Source: Minisyncoccota bacterium
Lineage (GTDB): Bacteria > Verrucomicrobiota > Verrucomicrobiia > Methylacidiphilales > Verrucolacustridaceae
Direction: 5' to 3'
Assembly (NCBI GenBank): GCA_030054195.1
Contig: JASGCJ010000015.1
Coordinates: 1 to 37,339 of the forward strand
DNA: 37,339 nt
In this document: one piece after another, positions 15,895 through 24,810 of the stretch
Layout of the letters: the number at the start of each line of letters is the position of its first letter
Position numbering within the stretch: position 1 is the stretch's first letter
Made by a program: the position numbers and the translations under genes
The notes under the pieces: model-generated
What the model was told of the DNA's origin: nothing
Seen by the model: only the letters and a program-made list of their open reading frames with translations
Database searches by the model: none

Positions 15895-18453
15895 TCAGAG
15901 AGGCAATACGCGGACGAATGTGAGCGCAGTCGATGCACCCAAATCGACAGTATTGCTAGCAGCACCAGTGATCGTCTGCTTCGGTGTGAATGTTTTGTTA
16001 TCCGTGGAGGTTTCCACAGAGTACTGCACACCTACCACCCCTGGGAACTTAACCATAAGCTTCCCACTTGCCCGGTCGAGAGTGACATCGGGAACTAAGG
16101 TATTGTTGGCTTCGCTCATGGTGCCCCACTCGTTTAAGAGAGACCAGCCGTTGAGCCAGTTACAATCTTTCATGGCACCACGGAAGGTATTATCCGTGAA
16201 GAATGTGCCACGATCAACCGCACCAGCGACTGCACCTGCAGTACCAGAACCAACAGAGCTAACTCCTGTACGGGGGCTCACACCGTTGTTACGGCTCGCA
16301 ACACTGGCCTTCAGCCGAGGATCCAACGCGAACACATCGATACTGACCAGGTCGATGGCTCCTTGGAAAATATTGTTTCCGTTGTTGGTCTTGATCTTCG
16401 CAACGATGTTCGCATCGTTAATAGCCGACCCACCGCTGCTTGTACGAAGGCTGGTGGCCGGGAAGAGCTGCGCATCAGTAGCTACGTCGGTGGTGGAGTT
16501 TAAACCGCAGCACATCCAGGTAACAAAGTTCAGGATGGCATCGGGCTCAGAAGCAGAACCAGTTCCATTCAACTCATTGAACTCACCGCCACTGGTTCTA
16601 ATTTCTTGGAACCTGGCGATCGCATGAGCACCGGATTGTTGAGTGGCCGTTCCTTGAATCTGTACGGCACCCTTAGGCGCGTTCACATACAGGGAATTAA
16701 ACACTTTACCACCTGCGTTGTCCTTGAAGTTAGGGCCAGATCTATCCGTCGAATTTAGGCCGTACCCGACCCCGATACCCGTGTAGTTGAACATCGTCCA
16801 AACCGAGTAGGGCTTGCTGGTGTTGGGAGATTCGGAACCGTCGAACTCCCCAAGGTTATCACCAACGTTGCTGCTGCTTCGGCCAGTATCCCCTGACGTT
16901 ACGTTCAATGGGTGCTTGTTATTCTGGACTTGGAGAGCGAACTGGATTTTGCCACGGTAACCCTGGTCGATGTCGATTCCGTCGTCACCACCGAACAACC
17001 CGGCAACATACTTCATGTTGCAAAGGCCACCGAAATGCTCGAAGTCGTCGTCCGCATTGTTGACCACTTCGATGAATTCGAAGTAGGTGCCACGACCTGT
17101 AGCACCTGTGGTCAAACCGTTGATTTCGTTGTTAGGCGACAAAATAAAGCCACCGTAACGGATCGAGGCAAAGCGGATGAGACCCGAGTTATCGTTATCA
17201 TCTGTACCGCCATAGATTGAACCGCTCCCTTGGCCGAGGGTTGCGCCGTCGATCGTTTGGAAGCCCTCAATAAAGTTGGATCCTACACCTGAGGTAAGAG
17301 GTGATGCTTTGGGATCTTCAATTGCACCAGCGAGACCAACAGTAACTGTCGCCGTTGTGCCAGAGGACGGAGCGGCAATGGTAATAGTAGGCGCAACAGT
17401 GTAGACACCAGGTTTTTTGAGTGTGACCGCCGCAACTGATGTTGTTTGGAGGGTTACAGTCGTGGTGGGTGCGCTTGTTGGTGTCGGGCTAAAGGTGAGA
17501 GTTGGCCCGCCGGATGAACCTGCGTTTGCATAGTATCCACCACCACTCTTAGTTACAGTAATACCAGTAATTTCGTACTGCGGTACATCATCTGCTGTAC
17601 CGAGTTGGCCGTCGGTGCCAGGCAAATCAGCTAACCTACGATTTTGCACGGAACAAGTTGCCCTATCGTTGCTACTAGCGAAGGTTGCAGATGGTACACC
17701 TGTGAAAATACCACCATTGCTAACTGATACACTTGCCACTCCAGTTGGGTTCATTACAAGTACCACATCGCCCGCCCCTGTCCCACCATTTGCTGCCAGA
17801 CCACTAGAACCAGCGATTGATGAGGTAGACGTGCCGCCATTAACTGTAAGAGAAGGAGGTGTAGTAACAGAATATCCAGAACCACCATTCGACAAGGCAA
17901 CAGTTAATCCACCAGCTGAACCAGGCGCACCAAACCCAAGGTTGGATTTGCCCAGTACAATCAACCCGCCACAAAGTGAATCACGGCTGAAGCGGAAATT
18001 GCCCGCATAGCTCTTAGCAGAGAGGGCTGATCCGTTTTCAGTCGTTGGGATGGTGGCTGCACCGCCCGCAACGTAAGGATCATCGATCGAGGTAAACACG
18101 ATCGGTGATTCCGCTGTGCCGTTGGCCACGATCTTGGCGCCACGGCAGATGATCAAGGTGCCGGGATCGGCAGGATCAGTGATCGAGGTACCACCGCTCA
18201 GTTTCTGTTCCATTCGGATGATGGTTCCGGGCTCGATGGTGAGCACGGCTGGTGCTTCCACGAAGGTCAGGTTGCTAAGAATGTAGACATTGTCAGCGGT
18301 CCAACGTTGGCTGGTCTTAATCAGGGTAACTTTGGTACCATTTATCGTAGTGTTACCAGGAATGGTCGCAATCTGGACGAAGTTGGGAGCCGCGTTTAGA
18401 CCGGACACTAAAGCCAGTCCGGCGGTGAGGATTGATAGGATTTGTTTATTCAT
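15895..18453 (-). CDS. Large secreted protein, probable right-handed beta-helix with repeat insertion
   Basis: An 852-residue exported protein with a signal peptide (QILSILTAGLALVSGLNA). Flanking blocks resemble a secreted family seen in Bacteroidota and Verrucomicrobiota: LTIEPGTIIRM and GTLIICRGAKIVANGTAESPIVFTS near the N-terminus, then YFEFIEVVNNADDDFEHFGG, NMKYVAGLFGGDDGIDID and GYRGKIQFALQVQNN, with acidic clusters that could bind calcium. Between about residues 180 and 376 lies an insertion of Gly/Thr/Ser-rich beta repeats (VALSNGGSGYS, VSVSNGGIFTG, ITVTKSGGGYYA, VTLKKPGVYTVAP). The C-terminus (LMVKFPGVVGVQYSVETSTD) is a small beta domain, with no PEP-CTERM signal. AAGGAA precedes the ATG. 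Only 30 bases separate it from the upstream PEP-CTERM gene, so it is probably last in that operon. Confidence 0.78.
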   Translation of the reverse strand: MNKQILSILTAGLALVSGLNAAPNFVQIATIPGNTTINGTKVTLIKTSQRWTADNVYILSNLTFVEAPAVLTIEPGTIIRMEQKLSGGTSITDPADPGTLIICRGAKIVANGTAESPIVFTSIDDPYVAGGAATIPTTENGSALSAKSYAGNFRFSRDSLCGGLIVLGKSNLGFGAPGSAGGLTVALSNGGSGYSVTTPPSLTVNGGTSTSSIAGSSGLAANGGTGAGDVVLVMNPTGVASVSVSNGGIFTGVPSATFASSNDRATCSVQNRRLADLPGTDGQLGTADDVPQYEITGITVTKSGGGYYANAGSSGGPTLTFSPTPTSAPTTTVTLQTTSVAAVTLKKPGVYTVAPTITIAAPSSGTTATVTVGLAGAIEDPKASPLTSGVGSNFIEGFQTIDGATLGQGSGSIYGGTDDNDNSGLIRFASIRYGGFILSPNNEINGLTTGATGRGTYFEFIEVVNNADDDFEHFGGLCNMKYVAGLFGGDDGIDIDQGYRGKIQFALQVQNNKHPLNVTSGDTGRSSSNVGDNLGEFDGSESPNTSKPYSVWTMFNYTGIGVGYGLNSTDRSGPNFKDNAGGKVFNSLYVNAPKGAVQIQGTATQQSGAHAIARFQEIRTSGGEFNELNGTGSASEPDAILNFVTWMCCGLNSTTDVATDAQLFPATSLRTSSGGSAINDANIVAKIKTNNGNNIFQGAIDLVSIDVFALDPRLKASVASRNNGVSPRTGVSSVGSGTAGAVAGAVDRGTFFTDNTFRGAMKDCNWLNGWSLLNEWGTMSEANNTLVPDVTLDRASGKLMVKFPGVVGVQYSVETSTDNKTFTPKQTITGAASNTVDLGASTALTFVRVLPL

Positions 18454-18483
18454 TGTGTTGATTTCCTTATTTTTTTAATTAAT

Positions 18484-19158
18484 TCAGACTTTCCTGCGGC
18501 GTGCTGCGAGCGCAGCTGCGACGCTAAGAAGTAAAAGAGAACCCGTGGCCGGTTCAGGCACTGTAGCGGAGACGATAGTTGTAGCAGATCCACTCCCGAT
18601 GATGGTGGTGTTCACACCAGCTGGATTCGCCGAAATATCGTATGAGCTAAGTCCCGATGCTGCCTCCCCATCACTGAAACCGGAGAGCATCCCCAAAAGG
18701 AGTGCTTGGTAGGTGTTACCTAGAAGAGTCGAGTTCCAGGTTGTAGCAGTCGAGTTGAGGGCGAAGAAATACAAGTCTTGCCCAGCGAATTGGGTGGCGG
18801 TGTCTGGTGTGTAGCCTTGAATGCCCCCTTCATCGTTATAACTGATGGCAGTACCCAGCTGGAAGAGACCAGTACGCTCACCATTGGTCAAACCGGTTAG
18901 CAAGCCCCCGCTCAGCTCAAAGCTGGTGTTAGGCCGAAATGTCGAGAATAACTGGAACCAATCGGCAGATTCGACTTGCGACTTGCTAAGGAGAGAACCT
19001 CCATTCGTGCCGAAGTTGCCCACCCAAAGGCGACCTGCGTCGATTCCTTGGATTGGAAAATCATTAGTGATAGAGTACTCCCCTTCAGCCGCGGATGCGC
19101 TAAAAAGTAAACCTCCTGCCAACGTAATTGCGATTAATGCGATTTTAATGTTTTTCAT
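18484..19158 (-). CDS. PEP-CTERM sorting domain protein
   Basis: A 224-residue exported protein. It has a signal peptide (IALIAITLAGGLLFSASA) and a textbook C-terminal sorting signal: VPEP at about residues 200-203, a hydrophobic stretch (GSLLLLSVAAALA) and a basic end (ARRRKV). Such proteins are processed by an exosortase and are linked to exopolysaccharide or surface deposition; no exosortase is in this window. The middle region (LWVGNFGTNGGSLL, LFQLGTAISY, DLYFFAL) resembles the N-terminal part of the neighbouring Ig-repeat protein, suggesting a shared fold. AAAGGA precedes the ATG. It sits 30 bases from each neighbour in the minus-strand run. Confidence 0.85.
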   Translation of the reverse strand: MKNIKIALIAITLAGGLLFSASAAEGEYSITNDFPIQGIDAGRLWVGNFGTNGGSLLSKSQVESADWFQLFSTFRPNTSFELSGGLLTGLTNGERTGLFQLGTAISYNDEGGIQGYTPDTATQFAGQDLYFFALNSTATTWNSTLLGNTYQALLLGMLSGFSDGEAASGLSSYDISANPAGVNTTIIGSGSATTIVSATVPEPATGSLLLLSVAAALAARRRKV

Positions 19159-19188
19159 GATGTAGTAGTATCCTTTCTATTGTTTAAG

Positions 19189-19896
19189 TTAAGCTTTGAC
19201 TATTCTGGTAGATTTACCAAGGCGATTGACGATAGCTAACGAGAAGGCACCCAAAAGGAGCAAAGAACCACTGCTAGGTTCAGGTATCAAGGAAATGGCA
19301 GATGCAACATAATCCTGCTCACCATATATACCCCCCTGAACTCTGACAGATCCTAATCCATCATTAACCGCCACCATATTCAAAACGCCACCAGTGCTGC
19401 CTATGTTCTCCATTGAGAAATACGGCTCGTCGTCAGCGGTTAAGGCAAATCGGCTGACTTGCCCGCCGTCGCCACGCCAGGTGTACATTCCAAACAGATC
19501 CGAGCCTGATGTGATAGCGACATACAGTTGATAAGGTTGCTCGGGAAGTGTGGCGGAGGTGGAGCCATAATTTTCCACGAACGGCTCAAAACCCGACGTA
19601 AATTTGTAGCTCCCGTCAAAGATGTACGGCACCGAACTGCCATATCTTGACCAAGCGGCCGACCCCAAGAAGGTATCAAAGGCTGCCCGAGAGCCAAAGG
19701 CAAGAGAGCTCTCGGATACACCTATTTTACCAATTTGGATGGTGGCCGCACTGTTCACGATTGCCGTGGAAAACGAGCTGCTAGAATAAATCGGAACAAT
19801 TTGATCTAAACTAACTACCACGTCTGCGGACCAAGAAGAGTTGGCTGCCATGGCCACTAGAGTAGCGCCCAGAACCAATTTTGATTTGTTTAACAT
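19189..19896 (-). CDS. PEP-CTERM sorting domain protein
   Basis: A 235-residue exported protein with a signal peptide (LVLGATLVAMAANSSWS) and a C-terminal IPEP signal (about residue 204), hydrophobic helix (GSLLLLGAFSLAIV) and basic tail (NRLGKSTRIVKA). The tail is slightly longer than usual after the helix. The mature part is beta-rich (YKFTSGFEPFVENYGS, QLYVAITSGSDLFGMYTW, RFALTADDEPYF) and resembles its PEP-CTERM neighbour and the Ig-repeat protein in strand order, though identity is low. AAGGTAAAATC lies before the ATG. It is second in the minus-strand run. Confidence 0.82.
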   Translation of the reverse strand: MLNKSKLVLGATLVAMAANSSWSADVVVSLDQIVPIYSSSSFSTAIVNSAATIQIGKIGVSESSLAFGSRAAFDTFLGSAAWSRYGSSVPYIFDGSYKFTSGFEPFVENYGSTSATLPEQPYQLYVAITSGSDLFGMYTWRGDGGQVSRFALTADDEPYFSMENIGSTGGVLNMVAVNDGLGSVRVQGGIYGEQDYVASAISLIPEPSSGSLLLLGAFSLAIVNRLGKSTRIVKA

Positions 19897-19933
19897 GATT
19901 TTACCTTAATTGGGGTGAGGTTGTTTTACGTGA

Positions 19934-20986
19934 TTACTGAGCAAGATATTGAGGTGCCCAGGCAACATCCCGTGCGGTTGAGCCTGCCTTGAGTACGGCA
20001 AATCCTTCTCCGGGCGCAATCTCTTTTGCACTCTGAGATGGGCCGGTCCGGTTGGATGCGAGTTTAAAATCGCTCGAGTTGTTGGCAAAATACGGAATGA
20101 ATTTCCCTGATTCCATGAAGCGGATCTGATCCGCAGAACCCGCCGCACTCCCTTTTAAGAGGTAACCGGCCAGGCCAGAATTCGCCAGAGTTACGGCGAC
20201 AGGATAGGGATTGGCGAGGAATGAATTCGCTTCCGTGATGCTGATTTTGGAACGTGTCCCGCGATACTCTCCATTCAAATAGATCGTTTTGTTGCCCGCA
20301 GGAAGCATCAATACTCCAGTTCCCATGGAGACGCGGACATGGTTACGATTGACGCCGTTGCGGTCTGCCGAATCTCTCCAACCTGCGCCAGACCTGAGGA
20401 AAAAGCGTACCAGTTTGCCGCTTGCGTTGAAGATTCCGAACTGATCGGCTGAACCGGCGGCGGATCCCGCAAGGATTCCTGATGCGGTGGCGCTGGTTTG
20501 ATCGCCGAATAAGCTGGCTAAGGTGTGATCCTTGCGGAGAACAAATCGCGTACCTGCATCGATCACGGGCAAATTACCGCTGACTGTGACAGAAGTGCCG
20601 GAGATTGCGGTGACCCGCTTGAGCAAGCCAGTATGCGGTCCCGAGGTGAACTCAACGATATAGTGGTCGTCCGATGCCGGTGCCAATTGATAATCCGAAC
20701 CGGTAAAACCTGCAATAGCTGTAGTCACGGGCACGTAGGCTGCGAGTGACTCACTTGAGGTAAATACATTTCCACTTGATACGGCTGACACGACCTCGGC
20801 TTTTTTGAGGACTGGCCTAGCCAAGACGGCTCCCACGACCTTCTGCTTGCCAGACTCCAGGGAAATTGGGAGTTGAAGATAGGTGGTGCCAATATCGGCG
20901 GCTTGGGTGGTGGCCGATGCCATCGCGAGTATTGCCATGGCGAGTGTGAGTGAAACGGTGGTTAAACGGATTGATGTGCTATTCAT
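19934..20986 (-). CDS. TIGR02597-like exported protein
   Basis: A 350-residue exported protein with a signal peptide (LTTVSLTLAMAILAMASATTQA). I chose the ATG at 20986 because GGAG lies 10 bases upstream and the signal peptide follows directly; the longer open frame upstream lacks these. The body has two related blocks, LASLFGDQTSAT...GSAAGSADQFGIF...AGWRDSADRNGVNRN and LKGSAAGSADQIRFMESGKF...FKLASNRTGPSQ, with SAxSADxI/F and W/xRxxxxRxG motifs, each ending in PxGxGxxxL. The 23716-24798 protein shares this architecture. From memory this matches a Verrucomicrobia family called TIGR02597, of unknown function. It begins the minus-strand operon and diverges from the Ig-repeat gene. Confidence 0.78.
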   Translation of the reverse strand: MNSTSIRLTTVSLTLAMAILAMASATTQAADIGTTYLQLPISLESGKQKVVGAVLARPVLKKAEVVSAVSSGNVFTSSESLAAYVPVTTAIAGFTGSDYQLAPASDDHYIVEFTSGPHTGLLKRVTAISGTSVTVSGNLPVIDAGTRFVLRKDHTLASLFGDQTSATASGILAGSAAGSADQFGIFNASGKLVRFFLRSGAGWRDSADRNGVNRNHVRVSMGTGVLMLPAGNKTIYLNGEYRGTRSKISITEANSFLANPYPVAVTLANSGLAGYLLKGSAAGSADQIRFMESGKFIPYFANNSSDFKLASNRTGPSQSAKEIAPGEGFAVLKAGSTARDVAWAPQYLAQ

Positions 20987-21323
20987 ATTTTTGTTATCTC
21001 CTTTGTTGTTGTTCTGAAAAAGTTGACTGTTCACAAAAACATCCTTGCTTGAGATTGTTTTTTTTCCACTACTATTTTGTGACAATTTCGTGACAGAAAA
21101 CATGGGGGGCCATTGATTTGCAATAGTTTGCAGATTGCAAAGCGGATCTGACACAGTTTCGCCATATTTAGGCCAAGAAAAAAGTGGGGCAAAAATCGGT
21201 TCAGAGGAATGGCTGATAATATCCGCGATTCGATCCAGATGGATTGAGAAATTTGAATGTGACAATTTGATGGCACATGATTTGGTCCCTAGATTTTTCC
21301 TCATTTCGGGCTTTGTTTATCTG
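20987..21323. promoter_or_regulatory. Divergent promoter region of the secreted-protein cluster
   Basis: About 340 bases between the minus-strand operon start (20986) and the plus-strand Ig-repeat gene. It holds the palindromic site at 21117-21141 and TTTTGTGACAATTT at 21075-21088, repeated partly at 21259-21269. No separate gene is supported here. If the Ig-repeat protein starts at the ATG at 21270 the region is shorter. Confidence 0.5.
21117..21141. promoter_or_regulatory. Palindromic operator-like site in the divergent promoter
   Basis: TTTGCAAT (21117-21124) and ATTGCAAA (21134-21141) are perfect 8-base inverted arms separated by 9 bases, and the spacer itself contains a third TTTGCA. 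This dyad with an extra half-site midway between divergent genes looks like a repressor or activator site. The regulator is unknown. Confidence 0.5.
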
Positions 21324-23708
21324 ATGGTCTTTGACACAAACACATTTGGCTTTCGCCGCAACACCTGTCATGGGGCGGGTTGGGCTTTACTGATGTTGCT
21401 TTCCATATTCGCCCTTTCTTCCACTTCGGTAAAAGGGGTGACCATCTCTTTGGAAACATTAAGCCTTCTCTATTCATCCCAAAACACGAATCAAATTACA
21501 AACGGGCTTGTATGGGTAGGAAGTTTTGACTCGAATTTAGGCCAAACGAATCAGACGACCCGCCCTGACACAGGGGGGGGCAACTCTCTTGCTTCTATTT
21601 TCTCAACGAATGCCAGTACAACACGAAGTAATTTGACTAGTTCTTTCACAGTGTTTGCGGAGGGAGCTGTCTTGCAGGGAGGAGTGAACTTTGTCGGACG
21701 AGAATATAGCAGCGCGACCAATGCCACTACATCTACCAATAATGCGGTCGATTTTATTAAGAGTTACACATTTGCTCCGACTTTTTCTAACACCCCCAGC
21801 CTTTTTCTTCTCATTTTTAATGAGTCAACCGTCGAGAGCGCAACGGAGATGCTAATCTTTCGGCCAGGGGTCAATGCAATTTCTGGCCCCAACTTCCCAG
21901 AAGGTGACGATAGCCTCCTATCTATCGCTTTAGACGCCAGTCCAACTGGCCTTACGTTTTTTGAGCTATTTTTTGGAACTTGGGGTGAAATTGCGCTGGA
22001 AAACAATCCTAACTTTAGCGGTTTTTTCCGCAGTACCCCGCTCAATCAAACTTTTGGTATCATTAGCTCCTCCACGGCCAGCGCGACCAACGGCTCCCCT
22101 TTTAGCTACCAGATTCTCGCCAACAACGGGCCAATCTCCTATGCGGCAACCGGCATACCAAATGGGTTGCAGATCGACACCGTCACCGGCCTGATCTCAG
22201 GCGTCCCAAATGATACGGCGGGAAGCTATCCGATCCTTCTGCAATCGCTTGGGGGTACGGTTACAAGTACTCAAACCCTCACCTTGACGCTTTCCGCTGC
22301 CGCTGGAAGTCCCCCCGTCATTGTGACGACAACAAACGTTGTGAGCCTCTTTGCCGGAGTCTCTTATACGAATGCATACACTATCGTTGCGACCAACGCG
22401 GCGACCAACCCCCCAATTACCTCTTACGGTGCCTCTAATCTGCCCGCCGGACTCTCTGTCAACACCAACACGGGGGTTATTTCCGGAATGCCGACCCAGC
22501 TTGCCACGAACCGGATTATTCCAATCTCCGCTTACAATGGTGCGACTGGTGCCGGACAGTTCACCCTGACGATCAACTCTCCCACCCTTACCTATCCCTC
22601 GTTGACCTTCACCGCAGGTTCGTCCTCCAACTCCCCTGTTCCAACAGTGACGGCGGGATACTCACCCACCAGTTTCACCGCATCCAACCTTCCAACCGGA
22701 CTCTCCATAAACTCCAGTGGCGTGATTCAAGGATCGCCGACGGTCGGGGGAACGATCAGCACAAGCACAATTACAGCGGTCGATGCAAGCGGGGCGACTT
22801 CCTCTGTCAGCCAAGTGATCACCGTCAATACCCTCCGACCGACGATCAATAGCGCGCCTGTTTACACAATTTTGAACAGGACGAATGCCACTCCTTACGT
22901 GATCACAACGACCTTAACCTCCACGGTGGTAGCCCCGTCGGCCTTTTCCGTCTCTCGCGGCTCGTTGCCAACCGGCATGAGCCTGAACACATCCTCAGGG
23001 GTCATCTCGGGGACTCCTGTCTCCGGAAAAGGAATTACGGTTGTCGGCCTCAGGGCAAACAATGCATCCGCGGATGGCTCCCCCGTCCCTGGAGGTGGAG
23101 AGGGACCGGAGTTTGATCTCACAATCCGAGTCGATGTGAACCCACCCGTTTTTACAGAGACTTTGAAGAAAAATTGCGCTGCGGGATTTTCTCTGAATGC
23201 CAAAAATAATTTTCTCTCCACTGCCAATGATCCGGAAACTTTTTCCCTCAGCGGTGCCCCTGCGTGGCTCTCGATTGCCAATGATGGAAAGATTTCAGGC
23301 ACCCCGCCAACGGCGGGCACGTGGATCATTCCAGTGACCATTGCCAACACCACTCTCGCGGGGCTGCGCCAATCCATTACCTCGAATCTAACGATTACGG
23401 CTGTTTCTAGCGCGCCTACTGCTGCTTCGCTAGGTCTCCGCCCCGGCACATTTATCCTTGGGAACAGCTTGGCTCAGACCTACCCCCCCGTTGGCTTCTT
23501 TGTCACTGGGCAGGATATGGGCGCCGACTCGGTAACCTCGGTTAATATTTTGGGCCTACCCCCAGGGGTCACTTTTGCTAGCATAGCTGATAGACGCCGT
23601 GGTCTTCTGACGGGCACTCCAACGGCAAGAGGGACCTACCCTTGTACCGTTTATGTCAGCAACCCTAAGGGCTTTACACGTAGTACAATGACATTCGTGG
23701 TACAGTGA
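21324..23708 (+). CDS. Secreted putative-Ig (He_PIG) repeat protein
   Basis: About 794 residues. The N-terminus has a basic then hydrophobic segment (RRNTCHGAGWALLMLLSIFALSSTSVKG) that reads as a signal peptide. The next ~230 residues (LVWVGSFDSN, FTVFAEGAVLQGG, SLFLLIFNES) resemble the two PEP-CTERM neighbours. Then come about six putative-Ig modules, each with a turn such as IPNGLQIDTVTGLISGVP, LPAGLSVNTNTGVISGMP, LPTGLSINSSGVIQGSP and LPTGMSLNTSSGVISGTP, typical of adhesin-like extracellular proteins. It lacks a PEP-CTERM tail and ends STMTFVVQ. The start is uncertain: in-frame ATGs at 21270 and 21324 are both possible and no good ribosome binding site is seen. The next gene starts 7 bases after its stop. 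Confidence 0.78.
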   Translation: MVFDTNTFGFRRNTCHGAGWALLMLLSIFALSSTSVKGVTISLETLSLLYSSQNTNQITNGLVWVGSFDSNLGQTNQTTRPDTGGGNSLASIFSTNASTTRSNLTSSFTVFAEGAVLQGGVNFVGREYSSATNATTSTNNAVDFIKSYTFAPTFSNTPSLFLLIFNESTVESATEMLIFRPGVNAISGPNFPEGDDSLLSIALDASPTGLTFFELFFGTWGEIALENNPNFSGFFRSTPLNQTFGIISSSTASATNGSPFSYQILANNGPISYAATGIPNGLQIDTVTGLISGVPNDTAGSYPILLQSLGGTVTSTQTLTLTLSAAAGSPPVIVTTTNVVSLFAGVSYTNAYTIVATNAATNPPITSYGASNLPAGLSVNTNTGVISGMPTQLATNRIIPISAYNGATGAGQFTLTINSPTLTYPSLTFTAGSSSNSPVPTVTAGYSPTSFTASNLPTGLSINSSGVIQGSPTVGGTISTSTITAVDASGATSSVSQVITVNTLRPTINSAPVYTILNRTNATPYVITTTLTSTVVAPSAFSVSRGSLPTGMSLNTSSGVISGTPVSGKGITVVGLRANNASADGSPVPGGGEGPEFDLTIRVDVNPPVFTETLKKNCAAGFSLNAKNNFLSTANDPETFSLSGAPAWLSIANDGKISGTPPTAGTWIIPVTIANTTLAGLRQSITSNLTITAVSSAPTAASLGLRPGTFILGNSLAQTYPPVGFFVTGQDMGADSVTSVNILGLPPGVTFASIADRRRGLLTGTPTARGTYPCTVYVSNPKGFTRSTMTFVVQ

Positions 23709-23715
23709 TTTATAT

Positions 23716-24798
23716 ATGAACTATAAAATTCTTCTGACCCTTGTTTCCTTAAGCGCCTCGCTTGCTCTTCCCTCCCGAGTGCTGGCACAGAGCCTAGAGG
23801 AACTGCCCCTCGAGGTCCTCAACTACAGGTTCGCTCAAGGGACAAACTCCTTCGGCATACCCCTTCTCCGACCTGCCTTATGGAGGGGGAAAATTGCTGC
23901 GGTTTCAAGTTCGACACGTGTGATTACCGATCAAGACACAAAATCATCAGGTCCGATTCTTGCCCAAATACCCCTTGAACCAGCGTATCTTGAGATCACG
24001 GCCTCTGTCCTTGACCCCACGCTCGTTGGCGAGCGATTTGAGGTGGGCGTGGTCGAGACGCGTGGACCCCTAGGCACGAAAGGACAAGTCCGTCTCCTTT
24101 CCTCCCTCTGGGATACCCGACCCGATGTTCCCGCTGGCTTGGCAGGATGCTCGTACGAAATCCACCCGCATTGGACTCTATCCTCCCTCTTGGGAACGCC
24201 TGACAAGGCTCCACTCCGCCGGGCAAAGAGTGCAGGCAGTGCGGATACCTTGCGGTTGCCAGATTTAAATCAGCCCCACCTTTGGGAAACTTTTTTTGTG
24301 GTTGAGGATCGTGGCACGGTGGGGTGGCGTAATGCCATGAATCGATCTGGGCCGGAGATGGGGGCAAGAATTATCCCTCCAGGTACGGGATTCATGCTTT
24401 TGATTCAAGGCAATGGACCCGAGCGGCCTCTCGTAATCACTGGCGAAGCACGACGGCACGCGTTTCGGCGGCCTCTGTATACTGGCCGAAATCTAGTGGC
24501 ATTGGGACATACTAGTCGCCACACCCTGAGCTCGATTTTGGCCAATCGTGATTATGGTTTTCAAGCTGGCTCAAACTCTGCCAATTCTGACGAAATTCAG
24601 TTTCGGAACCATGGTCGATGGGAAGTGTTGCGCTACGTTCAAGGTTCTCCTGGATCCGCCGAGGCCTCGTGGCAATGCCTGACCGCTCGGTATGGGGGGA
24701 AGATTGAAAATCTCCCCCTGCTTCCGGCGCAGCAGGCTTTTTGGATTCAGAAAATTCAGCCAGATTCCGACTTCATCATCCCGGCACCTACCCCTTGA
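23716..24798 (+). CDS. TIGR02597-like exported protein (second copy)
   Basis: A 360-residue exported protein with a signal peptide (ILLTLVSLSASLALPSRVLA). It is a diverged paralogue of the 19934-20986 protein: both have W/HTLxSLxG, SAGSADTLRL (compare GSAAGSADQFGI), GWRNAMNRSGPEMG (compare GWRDSADRNGVNRN), PPGTGFMLL and a second half with a SANSDEIQF block. Function is unknown. It follows the Ig-repeat gene by 7 bases and is probably cotranscribed. Together the two copies bracket that gene, one on each strand. It converges on the TonB-dependent receptor gene with 12 bases between stops and no clear terminator. Confidence 0.75.
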   Translation: MNYKILLTLVSLSASLALPSRVLAQSLEELPLEVLNYRFAQGTNSFGIPLLRPALWRGKIAAVSSSTRVITDQDTKSSGPILAQIPLEPAYLEITASVLDPTLVGERFEVGVVETRGPLGTKGQVRLLSSLWDTRPDVPAGLAGCSYEIHPHWTLSSLLGTPDKAPLRRAKSAGSADTLRLPDLNQPHLWETFFVVEDRGTVGWRNAMNRSGPEMGARIIPPGTGFMLLIQGNGPERPLVITGEARRHAFRRPLYTGRNLVALGHTSRHTLSSILANRDYGFQAGSNSANSDEIQFRNHGRWEVLRYVQGSPGSAEASWQCLTARYGGKIENLPLLPAQQAFWIQKIQPDSDFIIPAPTP

Positions 24799-24810
24799 GA
24801 TAATAAATTC

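Noticed and set aside
20987-21304. Long N-terminal extension of the TIGR02597-like protein
   Set aside because: A good ribosome binding site and a signal peptide lie at the ATG at 20986; the extension would bury the signal peptide and cover the promoter region.
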